64,000 bases of DNA from positions 124,001-188,000 of the forward strand of contig NZ_RPFJ01000006.1 of assembly GCF_003813905.1 (NCBI RefSeq), given 5' to 3'. Made by a program: the position numbers and the translations under genes. This DNA is from Aureibaculum marinum. Its GTDB lineage: Bacteria; Bacteroidota; Bacteroidia; Flavobacteriales; Flavobacteriaceae. Shown here piece by piece: positions 27,143 to 35,265 of the stretch. Positions within the stretch are counted from its first letter, which is position 1, and each line of letters starts with the position of its first letter. The notes below the pieces were generated by a model. The model did not search any database. It was not told the DNA's origin and was given only the letters and a program-made list of their open reading frames with translations.

Positions 27143-27737
27143 TATACTTGTTATTTTTCTATTGTCTTCTTGTTCTTTAGCAATAACCAAAGATTTTACA
27201 GAGGCTAATGTAGAATTATCAAACTACAAGAATCCATATTTTTCTAATGTATTTAAAGATTATGTTTATAAAGCTAATATTGAGGTGTATGGTTATGAAT
27301 TTAGTGGAATTTTAATAATTAAAAAATTAGCTACACAACATCATAGAATTGTTTTTGCTACTGAATTTGGTACAAAAATGTTAGACATGGAATTAAATAA
27401 AGAGGACTATACAATCCATTTTATTGCTAGTGAGTTAAATAAAAAAATATTAGTTAATACTTTAAAAAAGGATTTTCGAATTTTATTACAAGAAGATATA
27501 TTAGTAAATAAGACCTTTAAAAATGAATATTTTAATGTATATCAATCTAACAATAAAAACCGTTTAAATTTTTATTTTGTAAAAAAAGAGCATAATTGTT
27601 TAGAAAAGCTAGTTAATACTTCAAAAATAAAAGAAAAAGTGATTTTTAATTTTAAAAGCAATGAGTGTAAAATGGCTGAGAAAATTTTAATTGAACATAA
27701 AAATTTAAAATTAAAAATTGAATTGAAAGCTTTTTAA
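27123..27737 (+). CDS. Small lipoprotein, LolB-like partner
   Basis: A 204-residue protein with a lipoprotein signal and the lipobox LLSSCS (Cys17). The mature part is beta-rich, with YVYKANIEVYGYEFSGILIIK and HHRIVFATEFGTKMLDMEL near the N-terminus. Placement right after a LolA-like gene, with a 20-base overlap, suggests a LolB-like or DUF3261-like outer-membrane receptor. The sequence match is weak; the call rests mainly on the lipobox, beta pattern and context. Confidence 0.7.
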   Translation: MRFLKINILVIFLLSSCSLAITKDFTEANVELSNYKNPYFSNVFKDYVYKANIEVYGYEFSGILIIKKLATQHHRIVFATEFGTKMLDMELNKEDYTIHFIASELNKKILVNTLKKDFRILLQEDILVNKTFKNEYFNVYQSNNKNRLNFYFVKKEHNCLEKLVNTSKIKEKVIFNFKSNECKMAEKILIEHKNLKLKIELKAF

Positions 27738-27820
27738 AGGAGTGTTAAACTATGTAAAAACTTACAATGCATATAAATTAAAAAAGAAACTCTATTTTTA
27801 CCAATTATAAATAAAAGTAA

Positions 27821-28192
27821 ATGCTATTAAAAAATTTATATAAAATACAATCCTTTAGTTTTAAAGAGGGTAAAATAGAATCTGAAATCTTTATAAATAA
27901 AGATCATGAAATTTTTAAAGGACATTTTCCAGGTAATCCAGTTATGCCGGGTGTTTGTATGATTCAAATTATTAAAGAGCTTACCGAGAAAGCATTAAAC
28001 AAGCACTTGTTTATGGAAAAATCAAGTAATATTAAATTTATGGCATTAATTAATCCAGAAGTTAACAATACCTTAGTTTTAAGTTTAGATGTTAGAGAAG
28101 ATGATGATAGGTTTAAAGTAAAAAACACGACGAAAATGGAAGATACCCTAGCTTTAAAATTTAATGGTATTTATAAAGAAGTAAGTGTTTAA
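27821..28192 (+). CDS. FabZ/ApeI-like hot-dog dehydratase
   Basis: A 123-residue single hot-dog with the signature GHFPGNPVMPGVCMIQ. The catalytic His35 is present, but the acidic residue expected 14 positions later is Gln49. This substitution is also seen in ApeI-type proteins as I recall. It would act on polyene intermediates, but activity may depend on another residue or a partner. It is shorter than FabZ (about 140-150) by loss of the N-terminal helix. Confidence 0.86.
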   Translation: MLLKNLYKIQSFSFKEGKIESEIFINKDHEIFKGHFPGNPVMPGVCMIQIIKELTEKALNKHLFMEKSSNIKFMALINPEVNNTLVLSLDVREDDDRFKVKNTTKMEDTLALKFNGIYKEVSV

Positions 28193-28272
28193 CCTATTTT
28201 TTAAAAGAAAGTCAAATTTGAATATCTAATATTTTAGAAAACAAAGATCTTTAAAAAAAGTTATAGTAGTAA

Positions 28273-28770
28273 ATGGTAAAACTTATATTTTACATAATGC
28301 TTTTTCAAGCAATTGCAATAAATCCATCTATTGTTGAGGTGCGTGATTTATATGTTAAAGCATCTGCATCACAAGAAGCAGCAACTAAATTTTATCAAAA
28401 GTTAAAAAATGTAACTAAAACTGATGAGGCTACATTAGTGGGGTATAAAGCTGCAGCTACTACAATGCAAGCCAAGTATGCCGATAAAATAAAAAATAAA
28501 AAAGCTCTTTTTAAAGAAGGGGTAGTTTTATTAGAAGATATAATTATTAAATATCCAAGTAATATTGAGTTGCGATTAATTCGTTTAAGTATTCAAGAGC
28601 ATGCTCCTAAAATACTAAAATATAAAATGAATATTAAGGAAGATAAAATGTTTATTACTAGTCAATTATCATATCTGAAAAATAAAGCGTTAAAGAATCA
28701 TATAAAAGGATATGTTTCACAATCTAATGCTTTTACAGCCCAAGAAAAAACTGTAATTTCGAAACTTTAA
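28273..28770 (+). CDS. Exported protein of unknown function in the pigment cluster
   Basis: A 165-residue protein with an N-terminal hydrophobic signal (about 1-16). The mature part is mostly helical and rich in Lys and Ala (about 25-165), with the phrase VVLLEDIIIKYPSNIELRLI in the middle, resembling a short TPR-like or helical-repeat unit. No enzyme motif is seen. It stands 80 bases from the previous gene and 18 before the glycosyltransferase. I do not recognise a family. Confidence 0.7.
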   Translation: MVKLIFYIMLFQAIAINPSIVEVRDLYVKASASQEAATKFYQKLKNVTKTDEATLVGYKAAATTMQAKYADKIKNKKALFKEGVVLLEDIIIKYPSNIELRLIRLSIQEHAPKILKYKMNIKEDKMFITSQLSYLKNKALKNHIKGYVSQSNAFTAQEKTVISKL

Positions 28771-28788
28771 AGCAGTTGATAAAGTTTC

Positions 28789-29973
28789 GTGCAAAACCCT
28801 GAAGAAATAATACAAAAAATCAGCGATTATAATTGTTGTGTTGTAGTTCCTACTTATAACAATGACACTACACTTGAACGTGTTATCCAAGGTGTGCTCA
28901 GGTACACAAAAAATATTATTGTTATTAACGATGGGTCAATTGATAATACAAAAAATATACTTTTAAAGTATCCTGAGATTACTCAAATAAATCTTAAAAA
29001 TAATGTTGGTAAAGGCAATGCTTTAAGGCTAGGTTTAAAAAGGGCTGAAGAATTAAACTTTGAGTATGCTATATCTATCGATTCTGACGGTCAACATTAT
29101 CCAGATGACATTCCGTTGTTTATAAAAGAATTTGATACTTCTTTAAATAAGAAAATACTATTTATAGGGGCAAGAAATTTGAATGCCAAAGGCATGCCTA
29201 GAAAAAATAGTTTTGCTAATAAATTCTCAAATTTTTGGTATTGGGCAGAGACAGGATTTACATTACAAGATACACAATCTGGATTTAGAATGTATCCTGT
29301 CAAAGAGATAAATAAAATCAAGTTTTTAAGTACTAAATTTGAATTTGAGGTAGAAGTTATTGTAAAGGCTTCTTGGAATGGAATTGAGGTTAGAAATATT
29401 CCCATAAGAGTACTTTACGATTCTGATGAACGTGTTTCTCATTATAGACCTTTTATGGATTTTATCCGTATAAGTGCAATGAATACTTGGTTGTTTACGG
29501 TTGCTATTATTTATATTAAACCACGTGACTTTTATAGAAGATTTAAGCAAAAAGGGTTTAAAAAATTTTTTTATGAAGATTTAATTGGTAGTAGAGATTC
29601 TAACCTAAAAAAAGCATTGTCTATTGCGTTGGGTACTTTTATTGGTATTTCACCATTTTGGGGATTTCACTCTATTTTAGCAATAATGTTAGCTGCCATT
29701 TTTAAATTAAATAAGGTTATTAGCTTTGTGTTTTCAAATGTTAGTTTTCCCATATTTATACCTTTTATAATTTATGGTAGCCTAAAAATGGGAGGATCTA
29801 TTTTAGGTAGAACCAGCTTAGAGCTTAATCAAATTGATGAAAATTTTAAAATTGGAGTTTACCTTGTGCAGTATGTAGTAGGTAGTTTTGTGTTAGCTTT
29901 TTTGACAGCAATACTTTTTGGAACAATTGGTTATATTACACTTCATCTTTTTAGTAGCAAAAATAGCAAGTAG
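28789..29973 (+). CDS. GT2 glycosyltransferase with C-terminal DUF2062 membrane domain, GTG start
   Basis: A 394-residue fusion. Residues about 10-245 are a family 2 glycosyltransferase (VVPTYNN, VINDGS, SIDSDGQH with the metal-binding Asp pair, and DTQSGFR). Residues 265-390 are a DUF2062 domain with three to four helices (LSIALGTFIGISPFWGFH). It resembles dolichyl-phosphate-type glycosyltransferases. In pigment clusters the same fusion recurs. Sugar donor and acceptor are unknown. No ATG lies near the GTG at 28789. Confidence 0.88.
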   Translation: MQNPEEIIQKISDYNCCVVVPTYNNDTTLERVIQGVLRYTKNIIVINDGSIDNTKNILLKYPEITQINLKNNVGKGNALRLGLKRAEELNFEYAISIDSDGQHYPDDIPLFIKEFDTSLNKKILFIGARNLNAKGMPRKNSFANKFSNFWYWAETGFTLQDTQSGFRMYPVKEINKIKFLSTKFEFEVEVIVKASWNGIEVRNIPIRVLYDSDERVSHYRPFMDFIRISAMNTWLFTVAIIYIKPRDFYRRFKQKGFKKFFYEDLIGSRDSNLKKALSIALGTFIGISPFWGFHSILAIMLAAIFKLNKVISFVFSNVSFPIFIPFIIYGSLKMGGSILGRTSLELNQIDENFKIGVYLVQYVVGSFVLAFLTAILFGTIGYITLHLFSSKNSK

Positions 29974-29976
29974 GTT

Positions 29977-32900
29977 ATGGGTGATTTTTTTTATAAAATA
30001 TATAAATTACTTCAAAAACAAAAAGTTATATGGACAGCTTTTTTGTTATTATTCGTACTTTTATTGGTGTATTTTGCTTCAAACTTAAAGTTTGAGGAAG
30101 ATATAACGAAGTTAATTCCAAATTCTGAAAAATCAGATATTACAAATAAAGTCCTTAAAAATGTAAACTTTGCAGATAAAATAATTGTTAATATAGAAGC
30201 TAAGAATGACGCAAATGCCAACGATTTAATTGAGTATGCAACAGAATTTATAGACAGTACGATTAATAAAAGTGGCAATTATATAAAGGAAATTCAAGGG
30301 AAAATTGCTGATGAAGAAATTGGAAAAACTCTAGATTTTATTTATAAAAACTTACCTCTATTTCTGAATGAAGCTGATTATCAAACTATAGATACGAGGT
30401 TACAGAAAGATAGTATTTTTAAAATTACACAATCAAATTTTAAAACGCTGGTATCTCCTACAGGTATCGTTGCTAGAGAAACAATTTTAAAAGATCCACT
30501 AGCACTTTCTTTTTTAGGTTTAAAAAAATTAGAACAATTAAAAGTTGAAGATAATTTTGAAATTTACAATGGGTTTTTAGTGAGTAAAAATCGTAAAAAT
30601 CTCCTGCTATTTATAGTGCCCAAATTGAGATCTAATGAAACAGCTAATAACACATTATTTGTGAATCAACTGTATAAGATTCAAGATAATTTAAATCAAA
30701 AATATCATTCAAAAGTTCAGAGTGAGTACTACGGTGCAACTGTAGTTGCCGTAGCCAATGCTAATCAAATTAAAACGGATGTGCAGTTTACCGTAAGTAT
30801 TGCACTTACCGTTTTGGTGTTAATTCTTATTTTTTTTTATAGAAAAATACTAATTCCAATTATTTTGTTTTTGCCGACTATTTTTGGTGGTTTGGTAGCA
30901 ATTTCGGTGTTGTATCTTACAAAAGGTCAAATTTCAGCTATTTCTTTAGGTATTGGTTCTGTTTTGCTCGGAGTTACTTTAGATTATTCATTACATATTT
31001 TAACTCATTATAAGTATAATAATAATATAAAACAGCTCTACAAAGATGTAAGTAAGCCAATATTAATGAGTAGTATTACTACTTCAATTGCTTTTTTATG
31101 TTTGCTGTTTTTAAAGTCAGAAGCCTTAAATGACTTAGGTGTTTTTGCCTCAGTTAGTGTTATAAGTGCCTCTGTTTTTGCTTTAGTATTGATTCCTCAA
31201 TTATACCGTTTTAAAGAAGAAAAGTTAAGAACTAAAAACACAATTATAGATAGAATTGCAGCTTATGGTTTTCATGGTAGTAAAATATTGATAGGAGGTA
31301 TAATTATTGTTTTTTTTATTAGTCTTTTTACTTATCGAAATGTGATTTTTGATCAGGATATTTCAAAAATGAATTATCAATCTGAAGACTTAAAAAAAGC
31401 AGAACAAAAGTTGGACGTATTAATGGATATGGCATCTAAATCCATCTATGTCACGGCTTATGGAACATCTGTAAATGAAGCTTTAGTAATTAATGAAGAG
31501 ATTTATAACACCTTAAATAGTTTAAAGTTAAAGGATAGCATTTTAAGTTTTAGCTCGGTTGGTTCTTTGGTGTTGGCTGAGGAAATTCAAAATAATAAAA
31601 AGCAACAGTGGAATAATTTTTGGAATTCCGAAAGAAAACAAGCCGTAAAGAAAAACTTGATAGAAAGCGGTAAAACTCTTGGTTTTAAACCAAAAACGTT
31701 TAGTCGTTTTTATGAACTGTTAGAAAGTGATTTTTCTACTTTAAATTTTCAAGATTATAAAAAACTTAACTCTTTGTTTTTAGATGAGTTTGTTACAATA
31801 GATAGCAACTTTACTACTGTTGTTTCTATGGTAAAAGTAGCTCCTGAAAACCTTGAAAATATAGTTAATAAATTAGATAATTTGCCTCAAACTGTGGTTA
31901 TTGATCGGCAACATATTAATGAAACTTTTTTAGGAAGTTTAAAAGATGATTTTAATACACTTATTGGTTATTCATTTTGGGCTGTTGTAATTATTTTATT
32001 CATTTTTTATAGAAGTGCTGAGCTTACTATAATTACAATAATTCCAATTGCATTAACTTGGATATTAACCATTGGAGTTATGGGAATTTTCAATATCCAT
32101 TTTAATGTTTTTAATATTATTATATCATCATTTATATTCGGTCTTGGGGTAGATTATAGTATTTTTATTACTAATGGGTTGTTAAAAAAATACACTTATG
32201 GTATTAATGAAATGTCAACCTATAAAACCTCAATTTTATTATCGGTTATAACTACAGTCTTAGGAGTTGGTGTTTTAATTATCGCTAAACATCCTGCATT
32301 AAAGTCTATATCAGCGGTTTCTATTATTGGAATTTTATCAGCGGTTTTAATTGCATTTACCATTCAACCTTTGCTCTTTAAATTTTTTATTGGATGGCGT
32401 ATAAAAAAAGGGTTAGCTCCTTTGCGAATAAGAACATTTTTACATGCAATGTTGTTGTTTGCTTTTTATGGAGTAGGAGGAATGTTATTGTCTCTTTTTA
32501 GTATCACAATCTTACCGATTTTACCATTTTCTAAGAAAAAGAAAATGAAGTGGCTACATAACACTATGGCAAAAATGGTAACTGCCACTTTATATGGAAA
32601 TCCTTTTGTTAAAAAGGAAATTATCAATCCACATCAAGAAAAATTTGAAAAACCAGCTGTTATTATTTCAAACCATTCTTCATTTTTAGACACCTTAACT
32701 ATAGGTATGGTAACACCAAATGTTATTTATTTGGTAAATGATTGGGTGTATAAATCACCAGTTTTTGGTCTGTTGGCAAAAGTGGCAGGGTTTTATCCAG
32801 TTTCTAGTGGTGTAGATGGAAGTTTAGAACATTTGGAAGCCAAAATACGACAAGGCTACTGTTTGGTTGTTTTTCCTGAAGCCAAACGGTCATTTACTAA

Positions 32901-33687
32901 TAAAATAGGACGTTTTCATAAAGGAGCATTTTTCTTAGCGGAACAATTAAAATTAGATATTTTACCTTTATACCTTCATGGTAATGCAGAAGTTTTACCT
33001 AAACGTGATTTTATTATTTATGATGGTAGTTTAACAGTTGTAGTTGGTGAAAGAATAGCTTATAACGATAAACAATATGGAATTTCAGATCGTGAACGAA
33101 CTAAGAAAATAGGAACTTTTTATAAACAAGAATTCCAAAAAGTTAGAGATTCTATTGAAAATGCTGATTATTTTAAAGATATTTTATTTAATAATTATCG
33201 TTATAAAGATAAACGCATTTTTAATGCTGTAAAACGCGATTTCTCTAAAAATAAACAAATTTATAAAGAACTTTCTGATGGCCTACCAGTAAAATCCGAT
33301 ATTACACATATTGCAGATGATTATGGACAGATAGATATATTATTAGTCTCTAGGTTTTTAGATAGAAAAATATCTTGTTATATTCAAGATCATGAAAAAC
33401 GAAATATTGCAAAGAATTGCTATACTGTTATTCATAAAAAAGTAAATTATTTGAATGATTTTGAGCAATTAATATCTCAAAACATTAAATTTTTAATAAT
33501 TTCAGCACTAATAACAACTCCTTCAGTTGTAAAAAGAATAATAGATTTACAAATAAGTAATATTTTTCTGGTAAAAAATAAGCGGTTATCTGAAGAGTTT
33601 GTTAAAAATGGGTATCATATAAAATGTCAAAACAAGTCAGTAATCTATCTAGAATTAAGAGAAAAATCCGATGAAAGAAAAATATGA
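29977..33687 (+). CDS. MMPL transporter fused to PlsC acyltransferase and a decayed methyltransferase-like tail
   Basis: A 1236-residue protein. About 1-810 is an MMPL/RND exporter with twelve helices in two halves, each with a large outer loop and LGVTLDYSLH or LGVDYSIF transport motifs. About 870-1080 is a 1-acylglycerol-phosphate acyltransferase domain with NHSSFLD (Asn899-His900...Asp905) and VFPEAKRSF. About 1085-1236 resembles a class I SAM methyltransferase but reads IADDYGQ at 1112-1118 where GxGxG should be, so it is probably inactive. The protein overlaps the next gene by 17 bases. It probably moves pigment to the outer membrane and acylates it or a carrier. Confidence 0.88.
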   Translation: MGDFFYKIYKLLQKQKVIWTAFLLLFVLLLVYFASNLKFEEDITKLIPNSEKSDITNKVLKNVNFADKIIVNIEAKNDANANDLIEYATEFIDSTINKSGNYIKEIQGKIADEEIGKTLDFIYKNLPLFLNEADYQTIDTRLQKDSIFKITQSNFKTLVSPTGIVARETILKDPLALSFLGLKKLEQLKVEDNFEIYNGFLVSKNRKNLLLFIVPKLRSNETANNTLFVNQLYKIQDNLNQKYHSKVQSEYYGATVVAVANANQIKTDVQFTVSIALTVLVLILIFFYRKILIPIILFLPTIFGGLVAISVLYLTKGQISAISLGIGSVLLGVTLDYSLHILTHYKYNNNIKQLYKDVSKPILMSSITTSIAFLCLLFLKSEALNDLGVFASVSVISASVFALVLIPQLYRFKEEKLRTKNTIIDRIAAYGFHGSKILIGGIIIVFFISLFTYRNVIFDQDISKMNYQSEDLKKAEQKLDVLMDMASKSIYVTAYGTSVNEALVINEEIYNTLNSLKLKDSILSFSSVGSLVLAEEIQNNKKQQWNNFWNSERKQAVKKNLIESGKTLGFKPKTFSRFYELLESDFSTLNFQDYKKLNSLFLDEFVTIDSNFTTVVSMVKVAPENLENIVNKLDNLPQTVVIDRQHINETFLGSLKDDFNTLIGYSFWAVVIILFIFYRSAELTIITIIPIALTWILTIGVMGIFNIHFNVFNIIISSFIFGLGVDYSIFITNGLLKKYTYGINEMSTYKTSILLSVITTVLGVGVLIIAKHPALKSISAVSIIGILSAVLIAFTIQPLLFKFFIGWRIKKGLAPLRIRTFLHAMLLFAFYGVGGMLLSLFSITILPILPFSKKKKMKWLHNTMAKMVTATLYGNPFVKKEIINPHQEKFEKPAVIISNHSSFLDTLTIGMVTPNVIYLVNDWVYKSPVFGLLAKVAGFYPVSSGVDGSLEHLEAKIRQGYCLVVFPEAKRSFTNKIGRFHKGAFFLAEQLKLDILPLYLHGNAEVLPKRDFIIYDGSLTVVVGERIAYNDKQYGISDRERTKKIGTFYKQEFQKVRDSIENADYFKDILFNNYRYKDKRIFNAVKRDFSKNKQIYKELSDGLPVKSDITHIADDYGQIDILLVSRFLDRKISCYIQDHEKRNIAKNCYTVIHKKVNYLNDFEQLISQNIKFLIISALITTPSVVKRIIDLQISNIFLVKNKRLSEEFVKNGYHIKCQNKSVIYLELREKSDERKI

Positions 33688-35200
33688 CGTTGTAATTATA
33701 GGAAGTGGCTTGGGTGGACTTGTTTCAGCCAACATATTGGCTCGTGAAGGCAAAAGTGTCTGTGTACTCGAGAAAAATAATCAGTACGGAGGTAATCTTC
33801 AGATTTTTTCTAGAAATAAAAGTGTTTTTGATACTGGTGTACATTATATAGGCGGGTTGGATAAAGGGCAAAATTTATACCAATACTTTAACTATTTAGG
33901 TATTATGGATGACCTAAAGTTAAAAAGAATGGATAAAAATAAATATGATGTTATCACTTTTGATAATGATACGATTGAATATCCTCATGCACAAGGTTAC
34001 GATAATTTTGCTCTTCAATTGACAAAAAAATTTCCTGATGAAGCAAAAGCTATTCAGCATTACTGTGATAAAATTAGAGAGACTTGTAATAGTTTTCCAT
34101 TGTATAATTTAAAATTAGGAGATACATATTATAATAATACCACTTTATTAAGTCTTAAAATAAGTGATTTTTTAGATAGTATTACCAACAATGAGAAGTT
34201 AAAATCTGTATTAGCAGGTTCTAATTTTTTATATGCAGGCGATAAAGATAAAACTCCATTTTATGTGCATGCTCTATCTGTTAATTCATATATTCAGAGT
34301 TCGTTTAGATGTATTAATGGAGGTAGTCAGATTGCTAAATTATTAGTCAGAAAATTAAAAGAATTTGGAGGAGAGGCTTACAAACGTAGTGAGGTAAAAT
34401 CATTTGGATTTGAAGAAGAAAAATTAGTTTCTGTAATAACAAAAGATGGTCTCGAAGTAAAGGGAGATGTATTTATCTCTAATATAGAGCCAAAACATAC
34501 GGTTAAAATGTTAGGAACTGACAGACTTAGAAAGTCATATATAAATCGTATTTCTCGTATAGAAAGTGTAATTTCTGCCTTCAGTGTCTATATTGTTTTT
34601 AAGCCTAAAACATTTAAGTATATTAATTATAATTATTATCATTTTAAAGATTATAAAAAAGTTTGGACAGCTTCTTCTTATGATGATAAAAGCTGGCCTG
34701 AAGGTTATATGGTTTCTATGAGTGTAAAACACCCTGAAGATAATAAATGGGCAGAAAATATGACTGCAATAACTTATATGAATTATGATGAAGTAAAACA
34801 ATGGGAAGATACTTTTAATACTGTTGTAGAAAAAGGAGATCGAGGGCAAGCGTATGAAAAATTTAAAGCAGATAAAATTGAATTGATGTTAGTTGAATTG
34901 GAAAAGAAATTTCCAAATATTAGAAATTGTATTAAATCTGTATATGCTTCAACACCATTGTCTTATCGAGATTATATTGGTGTTAATAGAGGGGCAATGT
35001 ATGGATATGTTAAAGATGCAAATAGTCCAATGAAATCTTTTTTATCTCCAAAAACTCGATTAAAAAATCTTTTTTTTACAGGTCAAAGTCTTAATATGCA
35101 TGGTATTTTAGGAGTAACAATTAGTGCTGTATTAACATGTTCAGAAATTGTAGGTAAAGAACATTTGCTAAATAAGATTGTAAAAGCAAATAAACTTTAA
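33671..35200 (+). CDS. CrtI/carotenoid isomerase-like FAD oxidoreductase
   Basis: A 509-residue flavoprotein of the phytoene desaturase family: FAD fold VVIIGSGLGGLVSANIL (about 7-23) with the following YGGNLQIF, and the C-terminal FTGQSLNMHGILGVTISAV motif (about 466-484). Such enzymes saturate, desaturate or isomerise polyenes. In this cluster it may adjust double bonds of the aryl polyene or oxidise the dialkyl ring precursor. The 17-base overlap with the MMPL gene shows coupling. Confidence 0.88.
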   Translation: MKEKYDVVIIGSGLGGLVSANILAREGKSVCVLEKNNQYGGNLQIFSRNKSVFDTGVHYIGGLDKGQNLYQYFNYLGIMDDLKLKRMDKNKYDVITFDNDTIEYPHAQGYDNFALQLTKKFPDEAKAIQHYCDKIRETCNSFPLYNLKLGDTYYNNTTLLSLKISDFLDSITNNEKLKSVLAGSNFLYAGDKDKTPFYVHALSVNSYIQSSFRCINGGSQIAKLLVRKLKEFGGEAYKRSEVKSFGFEEEKLVSVITKDGLEVKGDVFISNIEPKHTVKMLGTDRLRKSYINRISRIESVISAFSVYIVFKPKTFKYINYNYYHFKDYKKVWTASSYDDKSWPEGYMVSMSVKHPEDNKWAENMTAITYMNYDEVKQWEDTFNTVVEKGDRGQAYEKFKADKIELMLVELEKKFPNIRNCIKSVYASTPLSYRDYIGVNRGAMYGYVKDANSPMKSFLSPKTRLKNLFFTGQSLNMHGILGVTISAVLTCSEIVGKEHLLNKIVKANKL

Positions 35201-35265
35201 AAGTGTAAAGTAATTAATTCAATAAGATCAGTAAAAAGTAAAGAAACAATTGCTTGAAAAATAAG

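Noticed and set aside
34535-34849. 104-codon minus-strand frame inside the CrtI-like gene
   Set aside because: Entirely antisense to a well-supported flavoprotein; composition rich in Ile/Phe as expected from AT-rich antisense.
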